NCBI GenBank assembly: GCA_964527735.1
Contig: CAZGPG010000013.1
Span: forward strand, 35,276-99,275
Length of the DNA: 64,000 nucleotides
DNA from: JBEBVQ01 sp964527735
Lineage (GTDB): Bacteria; Bacteroidota; Bacteroidia; Chitinophagales; Chitinophagaceae
Direction of reading: 5' to 3'
Positions within the stretch are counted from its first letter, which is position 1, and each line of letters opens with the position of its first letter. Under the pieces are notes generated by a model. That model did not search any database, was not told the DNA's origin, and saw nothing but the letters and a program-made list of their open reading frames with translations. Both the position numbers and the translations under genes were made by a program. Of the stretch, positions 52,141 through 60,148 are shown one piece after another.

Positions 52141-55100
52141 TTATGCTTGTTTTTTCAATGCGGCAATACGTTCTTCCCGGTCTTCTTCCTGCTGCAGGCG
52201 GTCTTTTTTATCCATGTCCACCAGGATAGGCGCTGCAACAAATATAGAAGAGTAAGTGGCGACAATAACACCGATCATCATCGCAAAGGCAAAGCCGCGT
52301 GTTACCTCACCGCCAAAAATAAACAGGATCAGTACGGTAAGGAATACAGTGGCCGAGGTCATAATAGTACGGCTGAGCGTATCGTTGATCGCCCGGTTGA
52401 TCACCTGCTTTTTATTTTCAGTTTTATCTTTTGATTTCCGGAAATATTCCCGCATACGGTCAAATACAATGATCGTATCATTGAGCGAGAAGCCGATCAC
52501 GGTCAGGATTGCTGCGATGAAGTGCTGGTCTATCTCAAGGGAGAACGGCACAACATGTTTCAGGAAGGAGAAGACTGCGAGTACGAGCAGCACATCGTGC
52601 AATACTGAAATAATGGCTCCCAGAGAGTACTGCCATTTGCGGAAGCGCAGCAGGATGTACAGGAAGATGGCTACGATCGAGATGATGGATGCTTTGAATG
52701 CGCCGGCCTTCAGATCGTCGGAGATAGTAGGCATTACCTTTTCGGTCTTCTGAAGATATTGGGTATTGAACGTCGATTCCGTAATGGATGCGCCGAGCAG
52801 ATTACCCGCTTTCAGGCCTTCGTATATTTTATGCAATACGATACTGTCTGCACCGGTACCGCCCATTTCAATCATATGCCCTGTGGTAACGATGAGATGA
52901 TTATCGGCGCCGATCGTTTTTACGACAGGTGATTCATCGCCAAGGAATGGCTTGAGCTTTTCCCGTACTTCGGATACCGTGTATTTTTCATCAAATTTGA
53001 TAGTATAGCTGCGTCCGCCCGAAAATTCCACACCATAATCGAAACCGTTTATAAAGGAGCCTATACCTAATATCAGTACAATAACAGAGCCGATATAGGC
53101 ATATTTACGATTTTCGATGAATTTGAAATGGGCTTTCTGGAAGACCGTTTTAGAGAGGTTTGTGAAGTAGTTGAAATGTTTTCCGCGTTTCATGTAAGTA
53201 TCTGTGATGAGACGGGATACCATAATACCGCAGAACATGGAGAGCACCAGACCAATGAAGTGGGTGGTGGCAAACCCTTTGATGGGGCCAAGTCCGTAGA
53301 TGAAGAGGATTGAGGCAGTGATCAGCGAAGTGATATGGGAGTCGAGAACAGGCGCATAAGAGCGTTTGTAGCCGTCTGCCACAGCCTGTGCATGGGTTTT
53401 ACCCAGGGCAAGCTCTTCCTTGATACGTTCAAAGATCAGTACGTTTGTATCTACCGCCATCCCGATCGTCAGCACCAGACCGGCAATACTGGCCATGGTA
53501 AGTGTGGCATGGAGCGAAGCGAGGATGCCAATGGTAAACAGGACATTAAGCAGCAGCGCGATATTGGCCACCATACCACCGGTATTGAAATATACCAGCA
53601 TCAGCACGAAAATGACCACAAACGAAATGATCAGCGAGTTCATACCAGCAGCGATGTTTTCAGCACCGAGTGTCGGGCCTACAACCTGCTCCTGTACGAT
53701 ACGCGCCGGGGCAGGCAGCTTACCCGATTTGAGGATGTCTGCAAGCTGGGTGGCATCTTCTGTGGTAAAGCGTCCGCTGATGGAAGTCCGTCCGCCTGCG
53801 ATCTCATCATTTACGATCGGGCAGGAGTATACTTTATCGTCGAGTGTGACGGCTACATAGCGTCCTTTGTTTTTTGCGGTCATTTTACGCCATATCTGCG
53901 CACCGGCCATATCCATTTCAAGACTTACTTCCGGTTCTCCGCTAAGCGGGTTAAAGTCCATACGCGCCTCTGTGACCCGGTCTCCTTCAAGCGGTGCTCC
54001 ACCGCCCGGCGCCAGCTTGATGGCATATAATACCAGCGGGGCATTGGCATTCCGCTTTTCCGAACGGGATTCTGCGCCGAATACAAACTTTACATTGTGC
54101 GGAAATTTACTTCTGACCACATCCAGATTGATATAACGGTTGAACGCGGCCGTATCTTTTTTGGCTACCAGACCCACAACCGGGCCGGGAACCACTTGCC
54201 CCTGCTGGGTAATATTGGGATTCCATACACTCAGCAGCGGGATCTTTTTCAATTCTTCGGCGGCCTGGCCAGATGTGCCTTCAGTATCTGCGCCCGTATC
54301 CGCTCCGCGTGCCAGCAGGTTGCTCAGGCTGGCGGTATCAGACGTATTCTCGGAGATGTCTGTTACGGATGCTGTAGCTGGCTGATCTGCCTTTGCAGAA
54401 TCGGTTGTACCGGTTTCTTCGCCGGCCAGGTATGCAGCCAATGCATCGTTGGCAGGCTGGAGGAACTGGATGATCTCTTCGTTGGTGTATGTTTCAAAGA
54501 ACTGAAGCTTGGCAGTTGACTGCAGATATTCTCGTACCCGTTCCGGATTGCGTACACCGGCCAGCTCCACAGTGATGATACCCCGGCCTTCATCGAGCGT
54601 TACGTTCGGCTGGGCTACACCAAATTTATCAATACGTGTCTGGAGTACATTATAAGTCCGTTTGATCGCTCCGCTTGCTTCGCCCCGGATCTTACTGATC
54701 ACCTGTTCGTTGGTCGAGGTAAGCGTTATGTCTTTCTCAGACGGCTTGGTAAACAGGTATGCGATCTTTTCGTTCGGGTAAAGTTGTATGAACGACTGAC
54801 CGAACAACGTCACAAAATCTGCCTGGCTGTTTACCTTCCGGCGGTTAGCTTCTTCGATCGCTTTATTCAGCCTTATATCTTTCGGATTATTGGACATAGA
54901 CCGGATAAGGTCGTCCAGGCTTACTTCAAGCGTCACGTTCATGCCGCCCTGGAGGTCAAGCCCCAGGTTCATTTCCTGTTCTTTGGCCTCCTGGAATGTA
55001 AATTTTGTGAAAAGCAGATTGTATACGGTTTCACCGAGCAGGCTGTCAGTTATGGCTTCATAACGGGATTCAATCAGTTCATTCAGATCTGCCGCATTTG

Positions 55101-55248
55101 CGCCGGGGTTTTCTGCCAATACGGCACTTCGTGCTTTGTTGCGCGCCTTTTTCTCTACACTCTGTACTACAAACGTGAATGAAAGCTGATACAGCGAAAT
55201 AAGAATAAGTGCTGTGGTAAGTAGCTTAACCAACCCTTTTAATTGCAT
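52141..55248 (-). CDS. secDF: SecD-SecF fusion protein translocase
   Basis: 1035 residues. The SecD half has one N-terminal helix, the large periplasmic P1 domain (LGLDLQGGMNVTLEV near 105; VAVTLDDKVYSCPIVNDEIAGGRTSISG near 500) and five membrane helices. The SecF half starts near residue 700 and contains GFDYGVEFSGGRSYTIKF and SLNDTIIVFDRMRE. It uses the proton gradient to pull preproteins through SecYEG. A T/S/D-rich insertion (about 275-330) in P1 is lineage-specific. Confidence 0.96.
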   Translation of the reverse strand: MQLKGLVKLLTTALILISLYQLSFTFVVQSVEKKARNKARSAVLAENPGANAADLNELIESRYEAITDSLLGETVYNLLFTKFTFQEAKEQEMNLGLDLQGGMNVTLEVSLDDLIRSMSNNPKDIRLNKAIEEANRRKVNSQADFVTLFGQSFIQLYPNEKIAYLFTKPSEKDITLTSTNEQVISKIRGEASGAIKRTYNVLQTRIDKFGVAQPNVTLDEGRGIITVELAGVRNPERVREYLQSTAKLQFFETYTNEEIIQFLQPANDALAAYLAGEETGTTDSAKADQPATASVTDISENTSDTASLSNLLARGADTGADTEGTSGQAAEELKKIPLLSVWNPNITQQGQVVPGPVVGLVAKKDTAAFNRYINLDVVRSKFPHNVKFVFGAESRSEKRNANAPLVLYAIKLAPGGGAPLEGDRVTEARMDFNPLSGEPEVSLEMDMAGAQIWRKMTAKNKGRYVAVTLDDKVYSCPIVNDEIAGGRTSISGRFTTEDATQLADILKSGKLPAPARIVQEQVVGPTLGAENIAAGMNSLIISFVVIFVLMLVYFNTGGMVANIALLLNVLFTIGILASLHATLTMASIAGLVLTIGMAVDTNVLIFERIKEELALGKTHAQAVADGYKRSYAPVLDSHITSLITASILFIYGLGPIKGFATTHFIGLVLSMFCGIMVSRLITDTYMKRGKHFNYFTNLSKTVFQKAHFKFIENRKYAYIGSVIVLILGIGSFINGFDYGVEFSGGRSYTIKFDEKYTVSEVREKLKPFLGDESPVVKTIGADNHLIVTTGHMIEMGGTGADSIVLHKIYEGLKAGNLLGASITESTFNTQYLQKTEKVMPTISDDLKAGAFKASIISIVAIFLYILLRFRKWQYSLGAIISVLHDVLLVLAVFSFLKHVVPFSLEIDQHFIAAILTVIGFSLNDTIIVFDRMREYFRKSKDKTENKKQVINRAINDTLSRTIMTSATVFLTVLILFIFGGEVTRGFAFAMMIGVIVATYSSIFVAAPILVDMDKKDRLQQEEDREERIAALKKQA

Positions 55249-55291
55249 AGGTTTCGTAATTATCTATGATAATGTTAAAAAAAATAGTGGG

Positions 55292-55299
55292 CAAAGATA
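55292..55299 (-). promoter_or_regulatory. Bacteroidetes -7 box (TATCTTTG) for secDF
   Basis: Exact TAnnTTTG on the minus strand, 43 bases before the secDF start. Confidence 0.55.
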
Positions 55300-55605
55300 G
55301 CATTTAATATAAAAAATAGAAGGTTTACAGGAAAGAATAATATACATTTGAGGCTGGCATTTGAATGTCGATATTATTTAATGCGACAACAAGGTGTTTT
55401 TCTGCCTGGCACTGACAAAATGAAGCAGGGTTTATGCAAAATTGACGGCAGTTTCCCTTACTTCTTTTTTATCCGGCTAAGTTTCTGCAAAATTGACGGA
55501 CATTTGCCGCTGGCATAAAACATGCTATCAGTTTTAACGTTCGATTCTTCTATAGAACAATCAACCAACAATCATCTTTTAAACTTTTAAAAAATAGAAA
55601 CAACT
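55300..55605. other. Non-coding region upstream of groES with a 14-bp direct repeat
   Basis: No gene is seen. TGCAAAATTGACGG occurs at 55435-55448 and again at 55486-55499, exactly 51 bp apart (about five helical turns). No CIRCE-type inverted repeat was recognised. The direct repeat is the best candidate for a heat-shock control site. Confidence 0.5.
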
Positions 55606-55887
55606 ATGGCTAACAAAGTAAGCATTACGCCGCTCCACGACCGGGTAATTGTGCAACCCGCTGCGGCAGAGGAAAAAACAGCCGGCGGAATCATTATCCC
55701 CGATACAGCAAAAGAAAAACCGCAGCGTGGCACTGTAATCGCTGCCGGTCCCGGCAAAAAAGATGAACCAGTTACTGTAAAAGCCGGAGATACAGTGCTG
55801 TATGGCAAATATGCCGGTACGGAGATTTCTCTTGAAGGAACTGACTACCTGATCATGCGCGAAAGCGATATCCTCGCAATCGTTTAA
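55606..55887 (+). CDS. groES: Co-chaperonin GroES
   Basis: 93 residues. It caps GroEL in ATP-dependent folding. The family start ITPLHDRVIVQPAAAEEKTAGGIIIPDTAKEKPQRGTV carries the mobile loop; the end is YLIMRESDILAIV. It precedes groEL by 54 bases, and a period-8 TTAGCTAA repeat fills that gap. Confidence 0.98.
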   Translation: MANKVSITPLHDRVIVQPAAAEEKTAGGIIIPDTAKEKPQRGTVIAAGPGKKDEPVTVKAGDTVLYGKYAGTEISLEGTDYLIMRESDILAIV

Positions 55888-55888
55888 A

Positions 55889-55933
55889 TTAGCTAATTGG
55901 CTAATATTCTTAAATTATCTAATTCTCAAATTG
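55889..55933. repeat. Period-8 TTAGCTAA array (family C) inside groESL
   Basis: TTAGCTAA and TTGGCTAA are followed by degenerate 8-mers down to the groEL leader. It is in the operon, so it must be transcribed. Confidence 0.65.
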
Positions 55934-55941
55934 TAATAACT

Positions 55942-57579
55942 ATGGCAAAGCAACTCTTTTTCAATACAGAGGCCCGCAATAAAATGAAAAAAGGCGTGGA
56001 CGCCCTGGCGGACGCGGTGAAAGTAACACTTGGCCCCAAAGGCCGTAATGTGGTGATCGAAAAGAAATTCGGCGCTCCCGGTATCACTAAGGACGGCGTA
56101 TCTGTGGCTAAAGAAATAGAACTGGAAGACGCCATCGAGAACATGGGCGCCCAGATGGTGAAGGAAGTGGCTTCCAAAACCGCTGATGTTGCCGGTGACG
56201 GTACTACTACCGCAACCGTACTGGCTCAGTCCATTATTGGCGAAGGCCTCAAGAACGTAGCTGCAGGCGCCAACCCGATGGATCTGAAGCGTGGTATCGA
56301 CAAGGCTGTAACCGCTGTGATCGCCAACCTGCGCAAGCAGAGCCAGACTGTCGGCAACGACAATCAGAAGATCGAGCAGGTGGCTACCATCTCTGCTAAT
56401 AACGACAGCACGATCGGCAAGCTGATCGCTGAAGCAATGGAGAAAGTCGGCAACTCAGGCGTGATCACCGTAGAAGAAGCAAAAGGTACCGAAACTACCG
56501 TAGAAGTAGTAGAAGGTATGCAATTCGATCGCGGTTACCTCAGCCCGTATTTCGTGACTAACACGGAAAAAATGCAGGCTGAAATGCAGAATCCGTACAT
56601 CCTGATCTACGATAAGAAGATCAGTACGCTGAAGGATATCCTGCCGATCCTCGAAAGCACTGTGCAAAGCGGACGTCCGCTGGTAATCATCGCAGAAGAT
56701 GTAGACGGTGAAGCGCTGGCTACCCTGGTGGTGAACAAGCTGCGCGGATCCCTGAAGATCGCTGCCGTAAAGGCGCCGGGCTTCGGCGACCGCCGCAAGG
56801 AAATGCTGCAGGATATCGCTGTACTGACCGGTGGCACCGTGATCAGCGAAGAGCAGGGATACAAGCTGGAAAATGCTACCCTCGAATATCTCGGCCAGGC
56901 CGAAAGCATTACCATAGATAAAGACAACACAACCCTCGTTGGCGGTAAAGGTGAAAAAGCCAATATCGAAGGTCGTGTAAACCAGATCAAAGCGCAGATC
57001 GAAAGCACTACTTCCGATTACGATCGCGAAAAGCTCCAGGAACGCCTGGCCAAGCTTAGCGGCGGTGTAGCCGTACTGTATGTGGGCGCTGCGACCGAAA
57101 TGGAAATGAAAGAAAAGAAAGACCGTGTGGACGACGCCCTGCACGCTACCCGCGCTGCTGTGGAAGAAGGTATCGTGCCCGGCGGTGGTTCTGCTTTCAT
57201 CCGTGCTATCGAAAGCCTGGACGAGCTGAAAGGAGAAAACGCCGATGAAAATACCGGTATTGTTATCGTGCGCCGCGCCCTCGAAGAGCCGCTGCGCCAG
57301 ATCGTTGCCAATGCAGGTATTGAAGGTTCTATCATCGTACAGAAAGTGAAAGAAGGTACTGGTGACTTCGGTTTCAACGCCCGCACGGAAGTATATGAAA
57401 ACCTGCTGGCTGCGGGTGTAATAGACCCGACCAAAGTAGGTCGCGTAGCACTGGAAAATGCTGCCTCCATCGCCGGTATGCTGCTGACCACAGAATGTGT
57501 GATCGCCGACAAACCGGAACCTAAGTCCGCTGCTCCCGCTATGCCGGGCGGCCCAGGCGGAATGGGAATGGACTACTAA
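55942..57579 (+). CDS. groEL: Chaperonin GroEL
   Basis: 545 residues from the ATG at 55942; the frame extends 15 codons upstream into repeat sequence. Hallmarks are VTLGPKGRNVVIEKKFGAP, the ATP-site DGTTTATVLAQ, and the C-terminal GGMGMDY-type tail (MPGGPGGMGMDY). It forms the 14-mer folding chamber with GroES. Confidence 0.98.
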   Translation: MAKQLFFNTEARNKMKKGVDALADAVKVTLGPKGRNVVIEKKFGAPGITKDGVSVAKEIELEDAIENMGAQMVKEVASKTADVAGDGTTTATVLAQSIIGEGLKNVAAGANPMDLKRGIDKAVTAVIANLRKQSQTVGNDNQKIEQVATISANNDSTIGKLIAEAMEKVGNSGVITVEEAKGTETTVEVVEGMQFDRGYLSPYFVTNTEKMQAEMQNPYILIYDKKISTLKDILPILESTVQSGRPLVIIAEDVDGEALATLVVNKLRGSLKIAAVKAPGFGDRRKEMLQDIAVLTGGTVISEEQGYKLENATLEYLGQAESITIDKDNTTLVGGKGEKANIEGRVNQIKAQIESTTSDYDREKLQERLAKLSGGVAVLYVGAATEMEMKEKKDRVDDALHATRAAVEEGIVPGGGSAFIRAIESLDELKGENADENTGIVIVRRALEEPLRQIVANAGIEGSIIVQKVKEGTGDFGFNARTEVYENLLAAGVIDPTKVGRVALENAASIAGMLLTTECVIADKPEPKSAAPAMPGGPGGMGMDY

Positions 57580-57585
57580 GATTAA

Positions 57586-57641
57586 TTAGCTAATGTGATA
57601 ATTAGCTGGTTAGCTAATCAGCACATCAGCTAATCAAATTG
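57586..57641. repeat. Period-8 TTAGCTAA array (family C)
   Basis: Seven 8-bp units including TTAGCTAA, TGTGATAA, TTAGCTGG and TCAGCTAA. The first four units recur in the same order at about 58682-58713. Confidence 0.8.
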
Positions 57642-57653
57642 ATCTGTTTTAAC

Positions 57654-57697
57654 GTGACGAATGTGGGAATGTGTTTCCTGCATTCGTCACTTTTTTT
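57654..57697 (+). terminator. Rho-independent terminator of groESL (family B word)
   Basis: Perfect 10-bp stem (GTGACGAATG at 57654-57663 and its complement at 57681-57690) followed by seven T. The stem is built from the family B repeat words. The next 185 bases to 57882 hold no gene. Confidence 0.85.
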
Positions 57698-57882
57698 ACA
57701 TTAAATACAAAATAATATTGGCACGCTGTTGACCAGGAATATCAGGGGTTATAAACATGCGGAGATCAGGGTGCTTACACCTGATACTTATCTGAAAATC
57801 ACACCGGGAGTTTAATGATGTTCTGCCTATGTTGTCAACGGCATGAAAATTGTATTGAGTTTGTATTAATATGCCCCTGCTT

Positions 57883-58668
57883 ATGCAATACCGTTTACTG
57901 GCTATAGCAATCATTTTACTGTTTTCTTCCTGCTCACCCCGTATTTTTCTCCCCGACCGTGCCAATGTGCCGATGCTCCGGGAAGCGGGCGAGATGAAGC
58001 TGACTACTTCCATAAAACTTCAGAATCAATCGGAAGCGCCGGGCACGGGCTGGAGCCCTTCCATAGATTTTGCCGGGTCTCCTTTCCGCAACCTGGGCCT
58101 CATGGCAAGCTACCGCAGCACCGACAAGTATGCCAATGAAGATTTCTGGCTGAGTAACCGTGAACGCCATGACAGCATACGTTATACGGGCAACCGTTTT
58201 GAATTCGGCGCCGGGTATTATTCGCCATTCGGGAGAAAGGGCTTATTTGAGATATATGGCGGTGGCGGGTTCGGTCAGATCCGCCGGAATAACCTCAAGA
58301 ATATGAGCGGTAATTATCACTCTGATTATTATCGTATTTTCTTGCAGCCGGCAGTAGGATTTACGCACAAAGATATTATTGAATTCAGCGGAGGCATGCG
58401 CTTTACCTATCATCGTTACACAAATTTCACCAGTAATACCGTGGGTATGGAGCATTCATTTACCAGTCCGCCCGCCGACATAGACAGGGTATCGTTCTAC
58501 TTTATAGAGCCGTTTGTCAACTTTTCCGTAGGCGCCAGATATGTCAAATTCAATATCCAGCCGGGATTCTCCAATAATATTTCCTCCCCGTCGCTGGATA
58601 ACCAGCTCTCGTTTTATCTTTCCCTGGGCGCTACTTTCCAGATTGCACCCAGGTTCTGGAAGGGCTGA
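57883..58668 (+). CDS. Outer-membrane-type lipoprotein, unknown function
   Basis: 261 residues from the ATG at 57883. The signal LLAIAIILLFSSC has the lipobox FSSC. The mature part has many alternating strands ending in aromatic residues (FEFGAGYYSPFG, FLQPAVGFTHKDIIEFSGGMRFTYHRY, FVNFSVGARYVKFNIQPGF, FYLSLGATFQIAP), as in a small outer-membrane barrel. I do not recognise a named family. It stands alone between the groESL terminator and tyrS. Confidence 0.7.
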   Translation: MQYRLLAIAIILLFSSCSPRIFLPDRANVPMLREAGEMKLTTSIKLQNQSEAPGTGWSPSIDFAGSPFRNLGLMASYRSTDKYANEDFWLSNRERHDSIRYTGNRFEFGAGYYSPFGRKGLFEIYGGGGFGQIRRNNLKNMSGNYHSDYYRIFLQPAVGFTHKDIIEFSGGMRFTYHRYTNFTSNTVGMEHSFTSPPADIDRVSFYFIEPFVNFSVGARYVKFNIQPGFSNNISSPSLDNQLSFYLSLGATFQIAPRFWKG

Positions 58669-58671
58669 TGT

Positions 58672-58766
58672 TGATAATTGGCTAATGTGATAATTAGCTG
58701 GTTAGCTAATGTCTGTCGCGGGGGATCATTAGCTAATCAGCACATTGGCTAATCGGCTAATTAATG
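58672..58766. repeat. Period-8 TTAGCTAA inverted arrays (family C)
   Basis: Left units at about 58674-58712 and inverted right units at about 58729-58763 flank a short GC-rich loop. The right arm contains the TTG used as the tyrS -33 element. Confidence 0.8.
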
Positions 58767-58776
58767 TTTACTTTTG
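58745..58776 (+). promoter_or_regulatory. Promoter: TTG, 21 bp, TACTTTTG, for tyrS
   Basis: TTG at 58745-58747 and TACTTTTG at 58769-58776. The transcript starts near 58782, which supports the ATG at 58807 over the ORF start at 58774. Confidence 0.7.
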
Positions 58777-58806
58777 CCGGGATCGCAAAAAAGAACCGCA
58801 TTACGA

Positions 58807-60081
58807 ATGAGCCTGATCGCAGCATTACAGGAAAGGGGGTTGATACAAGACATCATGCCCGGCACAGAAGAACAACTGAATAAGGGAATGACCAGCGCGT
58901 ATGTAGGCTTCGATCCTACGGCCGACAGCCTGCATGTCGGCAGCCTGTTGCCGATTACATTAATGATGCGTCTGCAGCAGGCAGGCCATAAGCCATATGC
59001 CCTGGTAGGCGGCGCCACCGGTATGATCGGTGATCCGACCGGTAAGTCACAAGAGCGAAACCTGCTGGATATGGATACTATACAGGCTTATTGCAACGGT
59101 ATCCGCAGGCAGCTTGAAAAATTCCTCGACTTTGATGACAGCAAGCCCAACGCGGCGGTGATGCTCAACAACTACGACTGGCTGAAAGATTATTCTTTCC
59201 TGGACTTCATCCGGGATATAGGAAAGCATATCACCATCAACTACATGCTGTCTAAAGATTCTGTACAGAAGCGGTTGGAGTTCGGGCTTTCTTTTACGGA
59301 ATTCAGCTATCAGCTGATACAGGGTTACGATTTTTACCACCTGAACCGGACACGTGATATAAAGCTCCAGATGGGCGGGGCCGATCAATGGGGGAATATG
59401 GTCACCGGTACCGAACTGATCCGGCGTAAAGGGGGAGGGGATGCATTTGCATTTACCTGCCCGCTGGTTACAAAAGCCGATGGCTCCAAGTTCGGAAAAT
59501 CCGAAGAAGGCAATATCTGGTTAGACCCCGCAAAAACATCTCCATACCAGTTCTATCAGTTCTGGCTCAACCAGGATGATACCGATATTGAGCGTATGTC
59601 GTATATCTTTTCATTCCGGCCGGTAGCGGAGATCGGGGCACTTATAGAAGAACACAGAACCGCTCCTCATCTGCGCAAACTGCAAAAAGCGCTGGCTAAA
59701 GAATTGACCATACTGGTACATAGCAAAGAAGATCTGGAACGCGCGTTGCGCGCTTCGGAAATATTATACGGCAAGGCGCCGGTAGAAGCGGTACAGCAAC
59801 TAACGGAGCGGGAGCTGCTCGAGATCATGGATGGCCTCCCGCAGGTATCCGGCAACAGGAATGATCTGGATGCCGGACTGGATCTGATCGGGTTCCTGGC
59901 AGATAGCGGCGCATTCTCTTCCAAAGGAGAAGCCCGCAAGATGATTCAGAATGGCGGGCTCAGCATCAATAAAGAGAAGGTAACGGATGTTTCTTTTGTG
60001 ATCAGACCGGAATTATTACTCAATAATAAATACCTGCTGCTGCAGAAAGGGAAGAAATATACTTTGGCTATCTTTGATTAG
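58807..60081 (+). CDS. tyrS: Tyrosyl-tRNA synthetase
   Basis: 424 residues. Class I synthetase: YVGFDPTADSLHVGSLLP holds the HIGH-equivalent HVGS, KFGKSEEG is the KMSKS-equivalent, and a C-terminal S4 RNA-binding domain ends it (FSSKGEARKMIQNGGLSINKEKV). It charges tRNA-Tyr. The start is decided by the promoter. Confidence 0.97.
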   Translation: MSLIAALQERGLIQDIMPGTEEQLNKGMTSAYVGFDPTADSLHVGSLLPITLMMRLQQAGHKPYALVGGATGMIGDPTGKSQERNLLDMDTIQAYCNGIRRQLEKFLDFDDSKPNAAVMLNNYDWLKDYSFLDFIRDIGKHITINYMLSKDSVQKRLEFGLSFTEFSYQLIQGYDFYHLNRTRDIKLQMGGADQWGNMVTGTELIRRKGGGDAFAFTCPLVTKADGSKFGKSEEGNIWLDPAKTSPYQFYQFWLNQDDTDIERMSYIFSFRPVAEIGALIEEHRTAPHLRKLQKALAKELTILVHSKEDLERALRASEILYGKAPVEAVQQLTERELLEIMDGLPQVSGNRNDLDAGLDLIGFLADSGAFSSKGEARKMIQNGGLSINKEKVTDVSFVIRPELLLNNKYLLLQKGKKYTLAIFD

Positions 60082-60112
60082 TTAGTTAGCCTGATGCAAC
60101 AGTGCTGACACA

Positions 60113-60144
60113 TTTTTTCAATTTTCCACTTTCAATTTTCAATT
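60113..60144. repeat. TTTCAAT-type period-7 array
   Basis: Units TTTCAAT and TTTCCAC repeat four times just before the cytochrome gene; related in composition but not in period to family A. Confidence 0.6.
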
Positions 60145-60148
60145 AAAA

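Noticed and set aside
55490..55525. Sigma-70-like promoter TTGACG...TAAAAC upstream of groES
   Set aside because: Bacteroidetes primary sigma does not use this consensus; the TTGACG is part of the 14-bp direct repeat instead.
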